Positions 32,709-39,491 of a stretch of DNA of 64,000 bases are shown here, one piece after another; within the stretch, counting starts at the first letter, position 1; each line of letters starts with the position of its first letter. Under the pieces are notes generated by a model that saw nothing but the letters and a program-made list of their open reading frames with translations, was not told the origin of the DNA and did no database searches. Source of the stretch: Paenibacillus_AP thailandensis. GTDB taxonomy: Bacteria; Bacillota; Bacilli; Paenibacillales; Paenibacillaceae. Position numbers and translations under genes: made by a program. Location of the stretch: positions 62,001 through 126,000 of the forward strand of contig NZ_JBHUMY010000016.1 in the NCBI RefSeq assembly GCF_042685365.1. The letters are read 5' to 3'.

Positions 32709-32984
32709 TCATTTCAATTCGATGTTTTTGATGGTCCCTTCTATGAACACTTCCTCCGTCCAGATCGTCCGGATGACCAGATCCGCCCCCGTCACTTCCA
32801 ATACCCCGTTGCTTAAGGCAAGCGTCAGTTTCTCTTCGGAGAAGCGGATAACGCCACGGTGATTTTCGATATAGAGCTGCCGGTCGCCGATCATCGTCAA
32901 TCTCGGAAGGTCGTACATCACATCCTGCGGCATATCCAGCAGGTCGGCGGTCCATTTGCGCAGCTTTCGATTTATGCGGCCCAT
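32709..32984 (-). CDS. yqfC: Sporulation protein YqfC
   Basis: A 91-residue YqfC-family protein starting MGRINRKLRKWTADLLDMP and containing LTMIGDRQLYIENHRGVIRF, the family core. YqfC and YqfD are usually adjacent, as here. The ATG follows AAGGAG closely. In the 183-base gap to yqfD there is a stem AGCCGGA/TCCGGCT (32681-32703), at most a weak terminator. A copy of the 55-bp hairpin repeat lies 45 bases upstream of the start. Confidence 0.92.
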   Translation of the reverse strand: MGRINRKLRKWTADLLDMPQDVMYDLPRLTMIGDRQLYIENHRGVIRFSEEKLTLALSNGVLEVTGADLVIRTIWTEEVFIEGTIKNIELK

Positions 32985-33027
32985 TTGCTCCTTCGTCCCT
33001 CCCGCCCGGCTTATGCGAAAAGCTCAT

Positions 33028-33081
33028 GTACAAGCAGAAACGATTCGTCGCCTTGCCCAAAGTCAAACCGTTTCATGCAGA
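33028..33081 (-). repeat. 55-bp hairpin repeat, diverged copy upstream of yqfC
   Basis: On the minus strand it carries GAAACGG ... CGTTTCTGCTTGTACATG. It shares the CGTTTCTGCTTGT end exactly with the copy at 62278-62340 and keeps the GAAACG/CGTTTC dyad (33037-33074), although the inner stem is degenerate. Confidence 0.6.
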
Positions 33082-33298
33082 AACACAACGGTCCTTTATT
33101 TCAAACTATGCGCACGCCGGCCGAAATAGAAGGCGATGCGGCGGATGGAAGCTTTCTTTTTCCGTGCCGACCGCAGGTACGGGAGTTATTTTTGCGCGAG
33201 CGGCAGCTCGAACGTTAGGCATCCGGCTTTGGCTGCAGGACAAGCGGGGACAGATCGAACGGAACATGGAAGATGAGTGAGCAGTAGGCAGCAAGCGG

Positions 33299-33505
33299 AG
33301 CTTTGTCCGTTAGGACAAGCAGGGGTCGGCTCGAACGGATCATGGAAGAAAAGCAGCAGGCAGGGAGGAAATAGAGCTTTGTCCGTTAGGACAAGCGGCT
33401 TGTTCTCGTATGCAGCATCGTGGAGCGATGGAGCCGTTAAGCAACTCCCAAAGGCAATACGTAATGTAAGAGGCAGGAAAGAAAGCTTTGTCCGTTAGGA
33501 CAACG
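33299..33505. repeat. Three TTGTCC hairpins in imperfect tandem units
   Basis: The sequence AGCTTTGTCCGTTAGGACAA occurs at 33299, 33375 and 33484, each a TTGTCC-GTTA-GGACAA hairpin. Around the first two, longer segments also repeat (TCGAACGGA, CATGGAAGA, GCAGCA), so about 76 bp is duplicated; the third unit is 109 bp away. There are no T-runs, so these are not ordinary terminators. Confidence 0.7.
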
Positions 33506-33549
33506 CGGGGTTAGCACCCGGGATTGCCGAAGACGGCCGCGGTGCAGTG

Positions 33550-33621
33550 ACGCCAATTTGGGATGTCCAGAGGGGCAATCCCCTTGGAGCCCCCTCCTTA
33601 TGGAGGGGGTGGGGGGTGGTT
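33550..33621 (-). repeat. C-rich composite intergenic repeat, copy B
   Basis: Read on the minus strand it goes from AACCACCCCCCACC through the perfect hairpin CCCCCTCCATAAGGAGGGGG and AAGGGGATTGCCCCT to CATCCCAAATTGG. The order and wording match copy A at 9661-9730, and a TTGTCC hairpin again follows. The gene-free region 32985-33632 is thus a nest of three repeat types; nothing else is seen in it. Confidence 0.55.
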
Positions 33622-33632
33622 TATAAAAACAG

Positions 33633-34097
33633 TTATTTGCGGTACATTCGTTTCGCTTTTGGCGGGCCTAACACTTCGGCCCATATAACGGCGCGGCGGA
33701 GGTCGCTTGCGTTTGCCGGCAGCGCCGATCCGTCGGGAGAAACCTCACGTACCGCCTCCGCCCTGCGGTTATCGGGCGTTTGAGGCCCGATTGGCGCCGT
33801 ATGGCGAACCGGTACGGCAGCCAGAGCGGGACTCGCCCATTCTTCTTCGCTTTCATCCCGGCGTTCGACGGGCGTGTAAACCGGCTTTGGCTGTGCCTCT
33901 GCCGTCGTATGTGCCTTGCGGACAGGCGCTTCCGCCGGCTTCCCGGCATGGCCGCCGCCAAAATCCGGCATACGGCGGGGCCGCTCTTTCGAGGTGCCCG
34001 GCAAGCCCAGCAGCTTGGCAATGACCCCAAGCGCGATCACGACGAATACGATATTGTCCAGCAAAAACTCAATGATGACGTTCCACAAGCCCGGCAC
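33633..34097 (-). CDS. Membrane-anchored protein of unknown function in the yqfB position
   Basis: A 154-residue protein with one N-terminal membrane helix (WNVIIEFLLDNIVFVVIALGV), a disordered Pro/Ala/Glu-rich middle, and a short conserved-looking C-terminal motif (DLRRAVIWAEVLGPPKAKR). The GTG at 34097 has AAGGA six bases upstream. It lies 24 bases after floA and before yqfC, where B. subtilis has yqfB, but I do not recognise the sequence as YqfB. The context suggests a partner of the FloA/NfeD membrane microdomain proteins. Confidence 0.7.
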   Translation of the reverse strand: MPGLWNVIIEFLLDNIVFVVIALGVIAKLLGLPGTSKERPRRMPDFGGGHAGKPAEAPVRKAHTTAEAQPKPVYTPVERRDESEEEWASPALAAVPVRHTAPIGPQTPDNRRAEAVREVSPDGSALPANASDLRRAVIWAEVLGPPKAKRMYRK

Positions 34098-34121
34098 CTC
34101 CGTTCCTTCTTCATCTTACGG

Positions 34122-35138
34122 TCAGGACCGGCCGCCATGGCCGGGATCCGAAGATCCCGGAGAATCCGCCGCCTCGGGCTTGCCGATCGCATTGCGCATT
34201 TGCGTGTCCGCTTCGATATTTTTCAAATTCATATAATCCATAACGCCGATTTTGCCCGATTTCAGCGCTTCGGCCATCGCAAGCGGAACCTGCGACTCGG
34301 ATTCCACGACAAGCGCGCGCATCTCCACGACTCTCGCCTTCATCTCCTGCTCTTGGGCGACCGCCATCGCGCGGCGCTCCTCCGCTTTCGCCTGGGCGAT
34401 CCGCTTATCCGCTTCGGCCTGCTCGGTTTGCAGATGAGCGCCGATGTTTTTGCCTACGTCTACGTCGGCGATATCGATCGACAATATTTCGAACGCGGTT
34501 CCGGCATCCAGCCCTTTGCCAAGCACGGTCCGGGAAATAAGATCCGGGTTTTCCAACACGTCCTTATGGGAATTCGACGAGCCTACGGTCGTGACGATCC
34601 CTTCGCCTACGCGGGCAATAATCGTTTCTTCTCCGGCGCCGCCGACGAGTCTTTCGATATTGGCGCGAACCGTTACCCGCGCCTTAACCTTCACTTCGAT
34701 GCCGTCTTTTGCCACGGCCGCCACGATCGGCGTCTCGATGACGCGCGGGTTAACGCTCATCTGCACGGCCTGCAGCACGTCGCGGCCGGCAAGATCGATT
34801 GCGGCCGCTCTTTCGAACACGAGCGGAATATTGGCCCGCTGCGCCGCAATAAGCGCGTTGACGACGCGGTCGACGTTGCCGCCGGCCAGAAAGTGGCTTT
34901 CCAATTGATTGATCGTCAGTCCCAAGCCCGCTTTGGTCGCTTTGATCATCGGATTGACGATCCGGCTCGGCACAACCCGGCGCAAGCGCATCGCTACAAG
35001 CGTAATGATGCCGATGCGGACGCCGGAAGCGAGCGCGGATATCCAAAGCATTAGCGGGAAGAAGCTTAGAAATACGGAGATGACAATTATAGCGAGAACG
35101 ACGATAATAACTGCCGATACGATCGGATCCAACGGCAT
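34122..35138 (-). CDS. floA: Flotillin-like protein FloA
   Basis: FloA (YqfA) forms functional membrane microdomains. The 338-residue protein has an N-terminal hydrophobic hairpin (VSAVIIVVLAIIVISVFLSFFP), an SPFH-type domain (VVPSRIVNPMIKATKAGLGL) and a helical Ala/Glu-rich flotillin region (EADKRIAQAKAEERRAMAVA). The ATG at 35138 follows AAAGGGG. It is 18 bases after nfeD, the standard nfeD-floA pair. Confidence 0.96.
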   Translation of the reverse strand: MPLDPIVSAVIIVVLAIIVISVFLSFFPLMLWISALASGVRIGIITLVAMRLRRVVPSRIVNPMIKATKAGLGLTINQLESHFLAGGNVDRVVNALIAAQRANIPLVFERAAAIDLAGRDVLQAVQMSVNPRVIETPIVAAVAKDGIEVKVKARVTVRANIERLVGGAGEETIIARVGEGIVTTVGSSNSHKDVLENPDLISRTVLGKGLDAGTAFEILSIDIADVDVGKNIGAHLQTEQAEADKRIAQAKAEERRAMAVAQEQEMKARVVEMRALVVESESQVPLAMAEALKSGKIGVMDYMNLKNIEADTQMRNAIGKPEAADSPGSSDPGHGGRS

Positions 35139-35156
35139 AGCAGTACCCCTTTCGAT

Positions 35157-36548
35157 TTAACTACTTATATTCTTTTTCTTTTCCTCGACAAAAACCCATG
35201 TACCTTCCGCTTTCGTGACGACAATGAGCGCGCCTTGCTCGATGTACGATCCCGAGGTGACGACGTCGACCCTCTTGTCGCCGATAAGTGCGGTTCCGGC
35301 AGGCCTTAAGGCGGTCAACGCCACCCCTTCCAAACCGATGAGGGACGTTTTGGCTTCGGCCGGCACGTACCCTTCCTCGGTCGAAAGCTTGTCGCGCAAT
35401 ATAAATTTGTTCCATATGCCGCGGTGCTTATATTTTTTGAACGATACGGCCAAGATGGCGGCCGATACCAGCAACGCGACGGCAAGCGAAACGAGTGCCG
35501 TCCACGGGTCCGAAGCGGCCGTCAAGACGCCTGCGATAAGCGATACGCTTCCGAGAATGCCGAGCACCCCGAAACTCGGCACGAATATTTCAAGCAACAG
35601 CATGACAAGCCCCAGCACGAACAGCGCCACCGATTCCATGCCGGCGAATCCGGCAACGTAATGCCCGAAGAAATAAAGGCCAAAAGCCAAAACGCCGATA
35701 ATGCCCGGAACGCCGAAGCCGGGAACGAACAGCTCCATCATAATGCCCGCAATACCCAAAATAAGCAGCACGGTCATCACGTAAGGGTTGACGAGATAAC
35801 GGGCCAGCTGCTCAGCGGGCGAGAGCTCCATTACGATTTGCTGCCTTCCCTCCAAACCGAGCCATTGCAGCGTCTCGTCGACTGAACCGGCGATATGTTC
35901 GGCGTAGCCTGTTTTCGCCGCTTCGTCCGCGGACAAAGTTAAAATTTCCCCGGCTTTTTTCGACTTTCCGATGCTGTCCAGCTCAAGAGCCGTATCCGGA
36001 TTTACCATCGCCGCGGCGATGGCCGGATCGCGGCCGTTCAGCTTTGCCGCTTCCATCATCGTCTGCGTCCAGAAAGATACGGTCTTCGGGTTGTCGATCA
36101 GATCTCCGGAGCCGTTGACGACCGCCGCGGCGCCGATCGTGCTGCCGGGTTCCATTACAATCTGATCGGCATTCAGCGCGATGTAAGTCCCTGCCGAGAC
36201 GGCTTTGCCTTCGATGAAGGCCGTTGTCGGAACGCTGCTCTTGCGAACCAGTTCCCCGATTTCCTCCGCGCTTGTCACGGCGCCCCCGAACGTGTTCATA
36301 ACGAGAACGATCCGCTCGGCCTTCGCTTCCTCCGCTTCCTTGAACGCTCTTTCCAGAAAAGACTGCAAGCCGGATTCTACGGTATGCTTGACCGGAACGA
36401 TATACACGGCGGGTCCGGCTTCGGCCGCCTGCTCCGCGCGAGCCGTCTCAGCCCGAAGCAAGCCCGCTCCGCCATAGCTTGCAAGGCCGGCCATCACCGC
36501 AAGCAACGACAAGAACGCCGCCGCTTTGCGCCATTGTCGCACAAGCAA
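35157..36548 (-). CDS. NfeD family membrane protease-like protein (YqeZ type)
   Basis: A long-form NfeD of 463 residues: signal peptide (residues 1-40) and ClpP-type serine protease domain with MNTFGGAVTSAEEIG and GKAVSAGTYIAL (catalytic serine candidate). Four to five membrane helices follow (YVMTVLLILGIAGIMMELF onward), then a C-terminal OB domain (VGLEGVALT-like TSLIGLEGVALTALRPAGT). NfeD proteins partner with flotillin/SPFH proteins, here the next gene floA. The TTG at 36548 is supported by AGGAGG nine bases upstream. Confidence 0.93.
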   Translation of the reverse strand: MLVRQWRKAAAFLSLLAVMAGLASYGGAGLLRAETARAEQAAEAGPAVYIVPVKHTVESGLQSFLERAFKEAEEAKAERIVLVMNTFGGAVTSAEEIGELVRKSSVPTTAFIEGKAVSAGTYIALNADQIVMEPGSTIGAAAVVNGSGDLIDNPKTVSFWTQTMMEAAKLNGRDPAIAAAMVNPDTALELDSIGKSKKAGEILTLSADEAAKTGYAEHIAGSVDETLQWLGLEGRQQIVMELSPAEQLARYLVNPYVMTVLLILGIAGIMMELFVPGFGVPGIIGVLAFGLYFFGHYVAGFAGMESVALFVLGLVMLLLEIFVPSFGVLGILGSVSLIAGVLTAASDPWTALVSLAVALLVSAAILAVSFKKYKHRGIWNKFILRDKLSTEEGYVPAEAKTSLIGLEGVALTALRPAGTALIGDKRVDVVTSGSYIEQGALIVVTKAEGTWVFVEEKKKNISS

Positions 36549-36787
36549 AAAGAAGCCCCTCCTTTAATGTATGCCTATGGATTATTACGCAGAGATCGGA
36601 TGTTAGGTTTCGCCGAGCCGCCGCTTGCCGCCGAAACACCGGCGGCTCTTTCGCTTCGACGGAATATTCTTCTTTCAACATTATGAGAATGGAAGCGGAT
36701 TCATTATGAAAAAAACTTTTGCCCGACACTTCGAGGCGATGAACCCGACGCGCTGAAAAGACGATTTCCATGCCGTTAAAATTAAGA

Positions 36788-36817
36788 AACACCCCTTTTT
36801 ATGCAAAAAGGGGTGTT
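36788..36817 (-). terminator. Strong stem-loop terminator after rpsU-yqeY
   Basis: AACACCCCTTTTT (36788-36800) and AAAAAGGGGTGTT (36805-36817) form a perfect 13-bp stem with a four-base loop. It is the most stable-looking hairpin in the gene-free stretch 36549-37034 and can act in either direction. Confidence 0.7.
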
Positions 36818-36824
36818 TATGTTC

Positions 36825-37020
36825 AAATATAAGGGGTTATAAGCTAGCTCTTATAATTCACCTTACATTTCTAGCCGAAACCGTCTGTCCTTCGATAAAG
36901 ACCAGAAGATCGTTTCGGCTTGAAAGATAAGAATTTATAAGCAATCTCTCTTATAAATAGGCTTATCTTTCGCCGAGAAACGGTTCGTCCTTTGTATAGG
37001 ACGATGTAGCCGTTTCCGGA
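36825..37020 (+). repeat. Array of four stem-loops: two copies of a TTATAAG hairpin plus the 55-bp hairpin repeat
   Basis: Four dyads follow one another. AAATATAAGG/CCTTACATTT encloses TTATAAG/CTTATAA (36825-36870). AGCCGAAAC/GTTTCGGCT spans 36873-36920. AAAGATAAG and ATTTATAAG pair with CTTATAAAT and CTTATCTTT (36923-36970). GAAACGG with GTCC pairs with AGGAC and CCGTTTC (36976-37017). Hairpins 1 and 3, and 2 and 4, are of the same kind, so a unit of about 100 bp is duplicated. The array lies in the 3' region of rpsU-yqeY before the terminator. Confidence 0.75.
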
Positions 37021-37034
37021 CAGATCTCTCTTGT

Positions 37035-37478
37035 TTATTGCAGAAATTGTTGAACCAATTGATTTACTAGTTTACCGTCAGCGCGCCCTTTGACTTTCGG
37101 CAAAAGAGCGCCCATAACTTTCCCCATCTCGGCTTTGGAAGAAGCACCGAGTTCCTGGATCGTCTGCGTTACTATCGCTTTAATCTCTTCTTCGCTCAGC
37201 TGTGCGGGAAGGTATTGACTAATAATTTCAATTTCTGCTCTAAGAGCTGTTACCAGGTCATCACGGCCGGCTTTCTCAAATTCTTGGAGGGAATCTTTAC
37301 GTTGTTTGATTTCACGACTTAAGATATCAAGCACTTCATTATCGTCCAGAGGACGCTTCAAATCAATCTCCAAGTTTTTTATAGACGCGCGAACCATGCG
37401 GATCGTAGCCAACTTGAACTTGTCCTGATTCTTCATGGCTTGCTTCATATCGTCGTTCAATCGTTCGCTAAGGTTCAT
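37035..37478 (-). CDS. yqeY: GatB/YqeY domain protein
   Basis: A 147-residue stand-alone YqeY protein, similar to the C-terminal tRNA-binding part of GatB. It starts MNLSERLNDDMKQAMKNQD and carries IKNLEIDLKRPLDDNEVL and MGKVMGALLPKVKGRADG, the family core. It follows rpsU by 15 bases with GGAGG upstream, the usual rpsU-yqeY pair. A role in tRNA amidation or translation is inferred only from the domain. Confidence 0.95.
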   Translation of the reverse strand: MNLSERLNDDMKQAMKNQDKFKLATIRMVRASIKNLEIDLKRPLDDNEVLDILSREIKQRKDSLQEFEKAGRDDLVTALRAEIEIISQYLPAQLSEEEIKAIVTQTIQELGASSKAEMGKVMGALLPKVKGRADGKLVNQLVQQFLQ

Positions 37479-37493
37479 TATGGAAGGATCCTC

Positions 37494-37667
37494 CTAAAAC
37501 TTTCTCTTGCGCGCAGCCTCGGACTTTTTCTTGCGCTTGACACTTGGCTTCTCATAATGCTTGCGTTTCTTAACTTCCGCCAGCACGCCATCTTTGGCAA
37601 TGGAACGCTTAAAGCGGCGAAGCGCTGCATCAATAGTCTCGTTTTTGCGAACTTTCGTTTCAGACAC
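37494..37667 (-). CDS. rpsU: 30S ribosomal protein S21
   Basis: A 57-residue basic protein starting MSETKVRKNETIDAALRRFK and ending in a Lys/Arg-rich tail (VKRKKKSEAARKRKF), the whole S21 protein. The start is GTG at 37667 with GGAGGGAGGG upstream. Longer frames in the same region are out of phase and not real. It is the first gene of rpsU-yqeY and has a strong promoter. Confidence 0.97.
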   Translation of the reverse strand: MSETKVRKNETIDAALRRFKRSIAKDGVLAEVKKRKHYEKPSVKRKKKSEAARKRKF

Positions 37668-37734
37668 CAGTTTTCCCTCCCTCCGAAACAGACCGTCCAG
37701 AGCATTAAAGCATAAACACGGTTTATCAAACTAC

Positions 37735-37764
37735 ATTATATGTTAAATGGAATAACAAAGTCAA
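37735..37764 (-). promoter_or_regulatory. Sigma-A promoter of rpsU-yqeY
   Basis: On the minus strand TTGACT (37759-37764) and a perfect TATAAT (37735-37740) are spaced by 18 bases. They lie between the HIT gene end (37780) and the rpsU start. Confidence 0.75.
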
Positions 37765-37779
37765 CTTCGCTTGTCCGCT

Positions 37780-38130
37780 TTACTTCTCCGCCAGCAAAGG
37801 ACCGAGCGGTTTGCCTCCCAGCAAGTGGAAATGAAGGTGGAACACCACTTGCCCGCTATCCTTGTTGACGTTGTTAATGAGCCGGTAGCCGGACTCCGCG
37901 ACGCCTTCCTCCTTGGCGATCTGGCGGGCGGCGGCGAACAGGTCGGCCATCGTTTGATCGTCTTCCGGGCCGACGTCGTTCATGGTCGGAATATGCTTTT
38001 TCGGGATGATGAGAATATGTACGGGAGCGGCCGGCTGAATATCGCGAAAAGCGAGGACGGTGTCCGTTTCGTATACCTTTTGCGAAGGAATTGTCCCTTC
38101 AATAATTTGGCAAAATATGCAATTTGACAT
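37780..38130 (-). CDS. HIT (histidine triad) family protein
   Basis: A 116-residue HIT-fold nucleotide hydrolase or transferase of the HINT type. The N-terminal CIFCQIIEGTIPSQKVYE has the CxxC pair, and the active site VVFHLHFHLLGGKPLG contains the histidine triad. Such proteins split nucleoside phosphoramidates. It is followed by the rpsU promoter and seems monocistronic. Confidence 0.95.
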   Translation of the reverse strand: MSNCIFCQIIEGTIPSQKVYETDTVLAFRDIQPAAPVHILIIPKKHIPTMNDVGPEDDQTMADLFAAARQIAKEEGVAESGYRLINNVNKDSGQVVFHLHFHLLGGKPLGPLLAEK

Positions 38131-38302
38131 AATGGGCTATGCCTCCCTATTTTTTGGTTCGATGCTTTAATGATACCGAATTTGCCGCGGCTCGTCCAAT
38201 CGGCCACGGAGATCGGGGACGGCGGGTATGAAGCGAAGGGGGCGCACGCCGAAACGCCGCGCGGCGCCGGACCGTTCGGTCGGCGCCGCGCCTCGCAACG
38301 TA

Positions 38303-38737
38303 TCAAAAGAAAGGCAGCAGGGACAATGCGAGCAAGCCCGCAAGCGGGATAATCTGGCGGTAAAACCGCCGCCTCGGGTAAAAAGGATAGGGGAAGAAGG
38401 CAGGATAAAAGCCGGGGTAAAACGGCACGAACGCCCGGCCGTCGCCGGATGGCCCGTAAGGAACCGCCAGACTGACGACCTGGTCGTCGATATGCTCGAT
38501 GAAGCCGTCGATGCACAGCCCGCTGTGCAAACGGACCAGAACGTAGCGGTATTTATGCTTCTCGCACCAATCCTTGCAATCTTTCGCTTGTCCCGTATAG
38601 GACGGATAGGACTTATTCGTCTTGTGCCCGTCCGGCTTCGCTCCTTTCGACAGCTGTCCTTTCGATTTCGCCCCATACGATACATGGGGCAAAGGGAAAT
38701 TCGGCGTCAGAGCCGGATTCGGCTCAAAATGACTCAT
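38303..38737 (-). CDS. Unrecognised Cys-containing protein with an aromatic C-terminal tail
   Basis: A 144-residue protein. The start MSHFEPNPALTPNFPLPHVS at 38737 has AAGGAGG eight bases upstream; longer in-frame starts lack this. After a Gly/Lys-rich linker comes DCKDWCEKHKYRYVLVRLHS, then GLCIDGFIEHIDDQVVSLAV, a beta-rich stretch that could be a small Sm-like barrel. The tail is rich in Phe, Tyr and Pro (FVPFYPGFYPAFFPYPFYPR) and ends in a hydrophobic segment. The Tyr/Pro tail recalls spore coat proteins, but this is only an impression. It lies 73 bases after the gene at 38811. Confidence 0.6.
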   Translation of the reverse strand: MSHFEPNPALTPNFPLPHVSYGAKSKGQLSKGAKPDGHKTNKSYPSYTGQAKDCKDWCEKHKYRYVLVRLHSGLCIDGFIEHIDDQVVSLAVPYGPSGDGRAFVPFYPGFYPAFFPYPFYPRRRFYRQIIPLAGLLALSLLPFF

Positions 38738-38810
38738 GACGGTTGCCTCCTTCGATACGCTTTCTTTCATCGTATTCATAAGTAGGCGTTCGGCTACTGC
38801 CCTCCGGCCG

Positions 38811-39422
38811 TCATTGCGCGCTTCCGGCTTGCAATATGGCGCCCTCCAGCTCTTCGGCGATTTCCGGCCAGTCGAAGCCCGCGCCAAGCCGGATGGAAGA
38901 GCTCCGAATGCCCGCTGCATCGAAGTTGAATTTCCGGATAATATCGAGCTCGGCGGTATAACGGTTTTGGAACGAATCGAGCACCGCGAGCTCGTCCTCC
39001 GTCAACGGTCCTTCATGATTGCCCAAGCTGCTTAGCCGCTGCTCGTCTTCCGCCATGATTCGATAAATATCGTCCGCATTCGCCTCTGGCTGCTTCAGGC
39101 TGCGGCCCAATTGGACAAACCGGCTTGCGCCGTCCGCATAAGCCCCGTATGCCCGGCCAAGCTCGAACTTGGCCGCCGCCCGGTCTTCCTGCGACCGGCT
39201 CTCTTTCAAGGCGGCGATGCCTTTCAACGCGGCGGTATAAAACGAAGCCGTATCCGCGGCCGCGTGGCCGACCTCCTGGCCTTTGTCGTATTTGCGGTCT
39301 TGCCCGTGCTGCAAAAACTTGGAGTATAAAAACACGTTGCCGATCAAGCTCAGAACGAGCAGCGCCAGCGTAACGGGCAGCGCTATCGGCTTTTTGCCTT
39401 TCTCCTTGCGTTCGTGCTCCAC
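38811..39422 (-). CDS. Single-pass membrane protein of unknown function
   Basis: A 203-residue protein with a basic N-terminus (MEHERKEKGKKPIALPVTL), one membrane helix (about residues 14-35) and an outer helical domain (FYTAALKGIAALKESRSQED; ELDIIRKFNFDAAGIRSSSI). No cysteine or catalytic motif stands out. It is 69 bases after addA on the same strand and may share its transcript. I do not recognise the family. Confidence 0.65.
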   Translation of the reverse strand: MEHERKEKGKKPIALPVTLALLVLSLIGNVFLYSKFLQHGQDRKYDKGQEVGHAAADTASFYTAALKGIAALKESRSQEDRAAAKFELGRAYGAYADGASRFVQLGRSLKQPEANADDIYRIMAEDEQRLSSLGNHEGPLTEDELAVLDSFQNRYTAELDIIRKFNFDAAGIRSSSIRLGAGFDWPEIAEELEGAILQAGSAQ

Positions 39423-39491
39423 ACACCGTGCCTCCTTATCGTTTTACAAACCCGCTTGAGCGTCCTGCTTGTCGCAAATGCCGCGGCTCCG

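Noticed and set aside
33299..33505. CRISPR array
   Set aside because: There are only three repeats, with spacings of 76 and 109, spacers similar to each other and no cas genes.
32985..33632. Insertion sequence remnant
   Set aside because: No transposase-like frame or terminal inverted repeats were found; the region is made of small hairpin repeats.
37478..37729. An 83-codon frame over rpsU
   Set aside because: It is out of phase with the clear S21 protein, which has a GTG start and a ribosome site.
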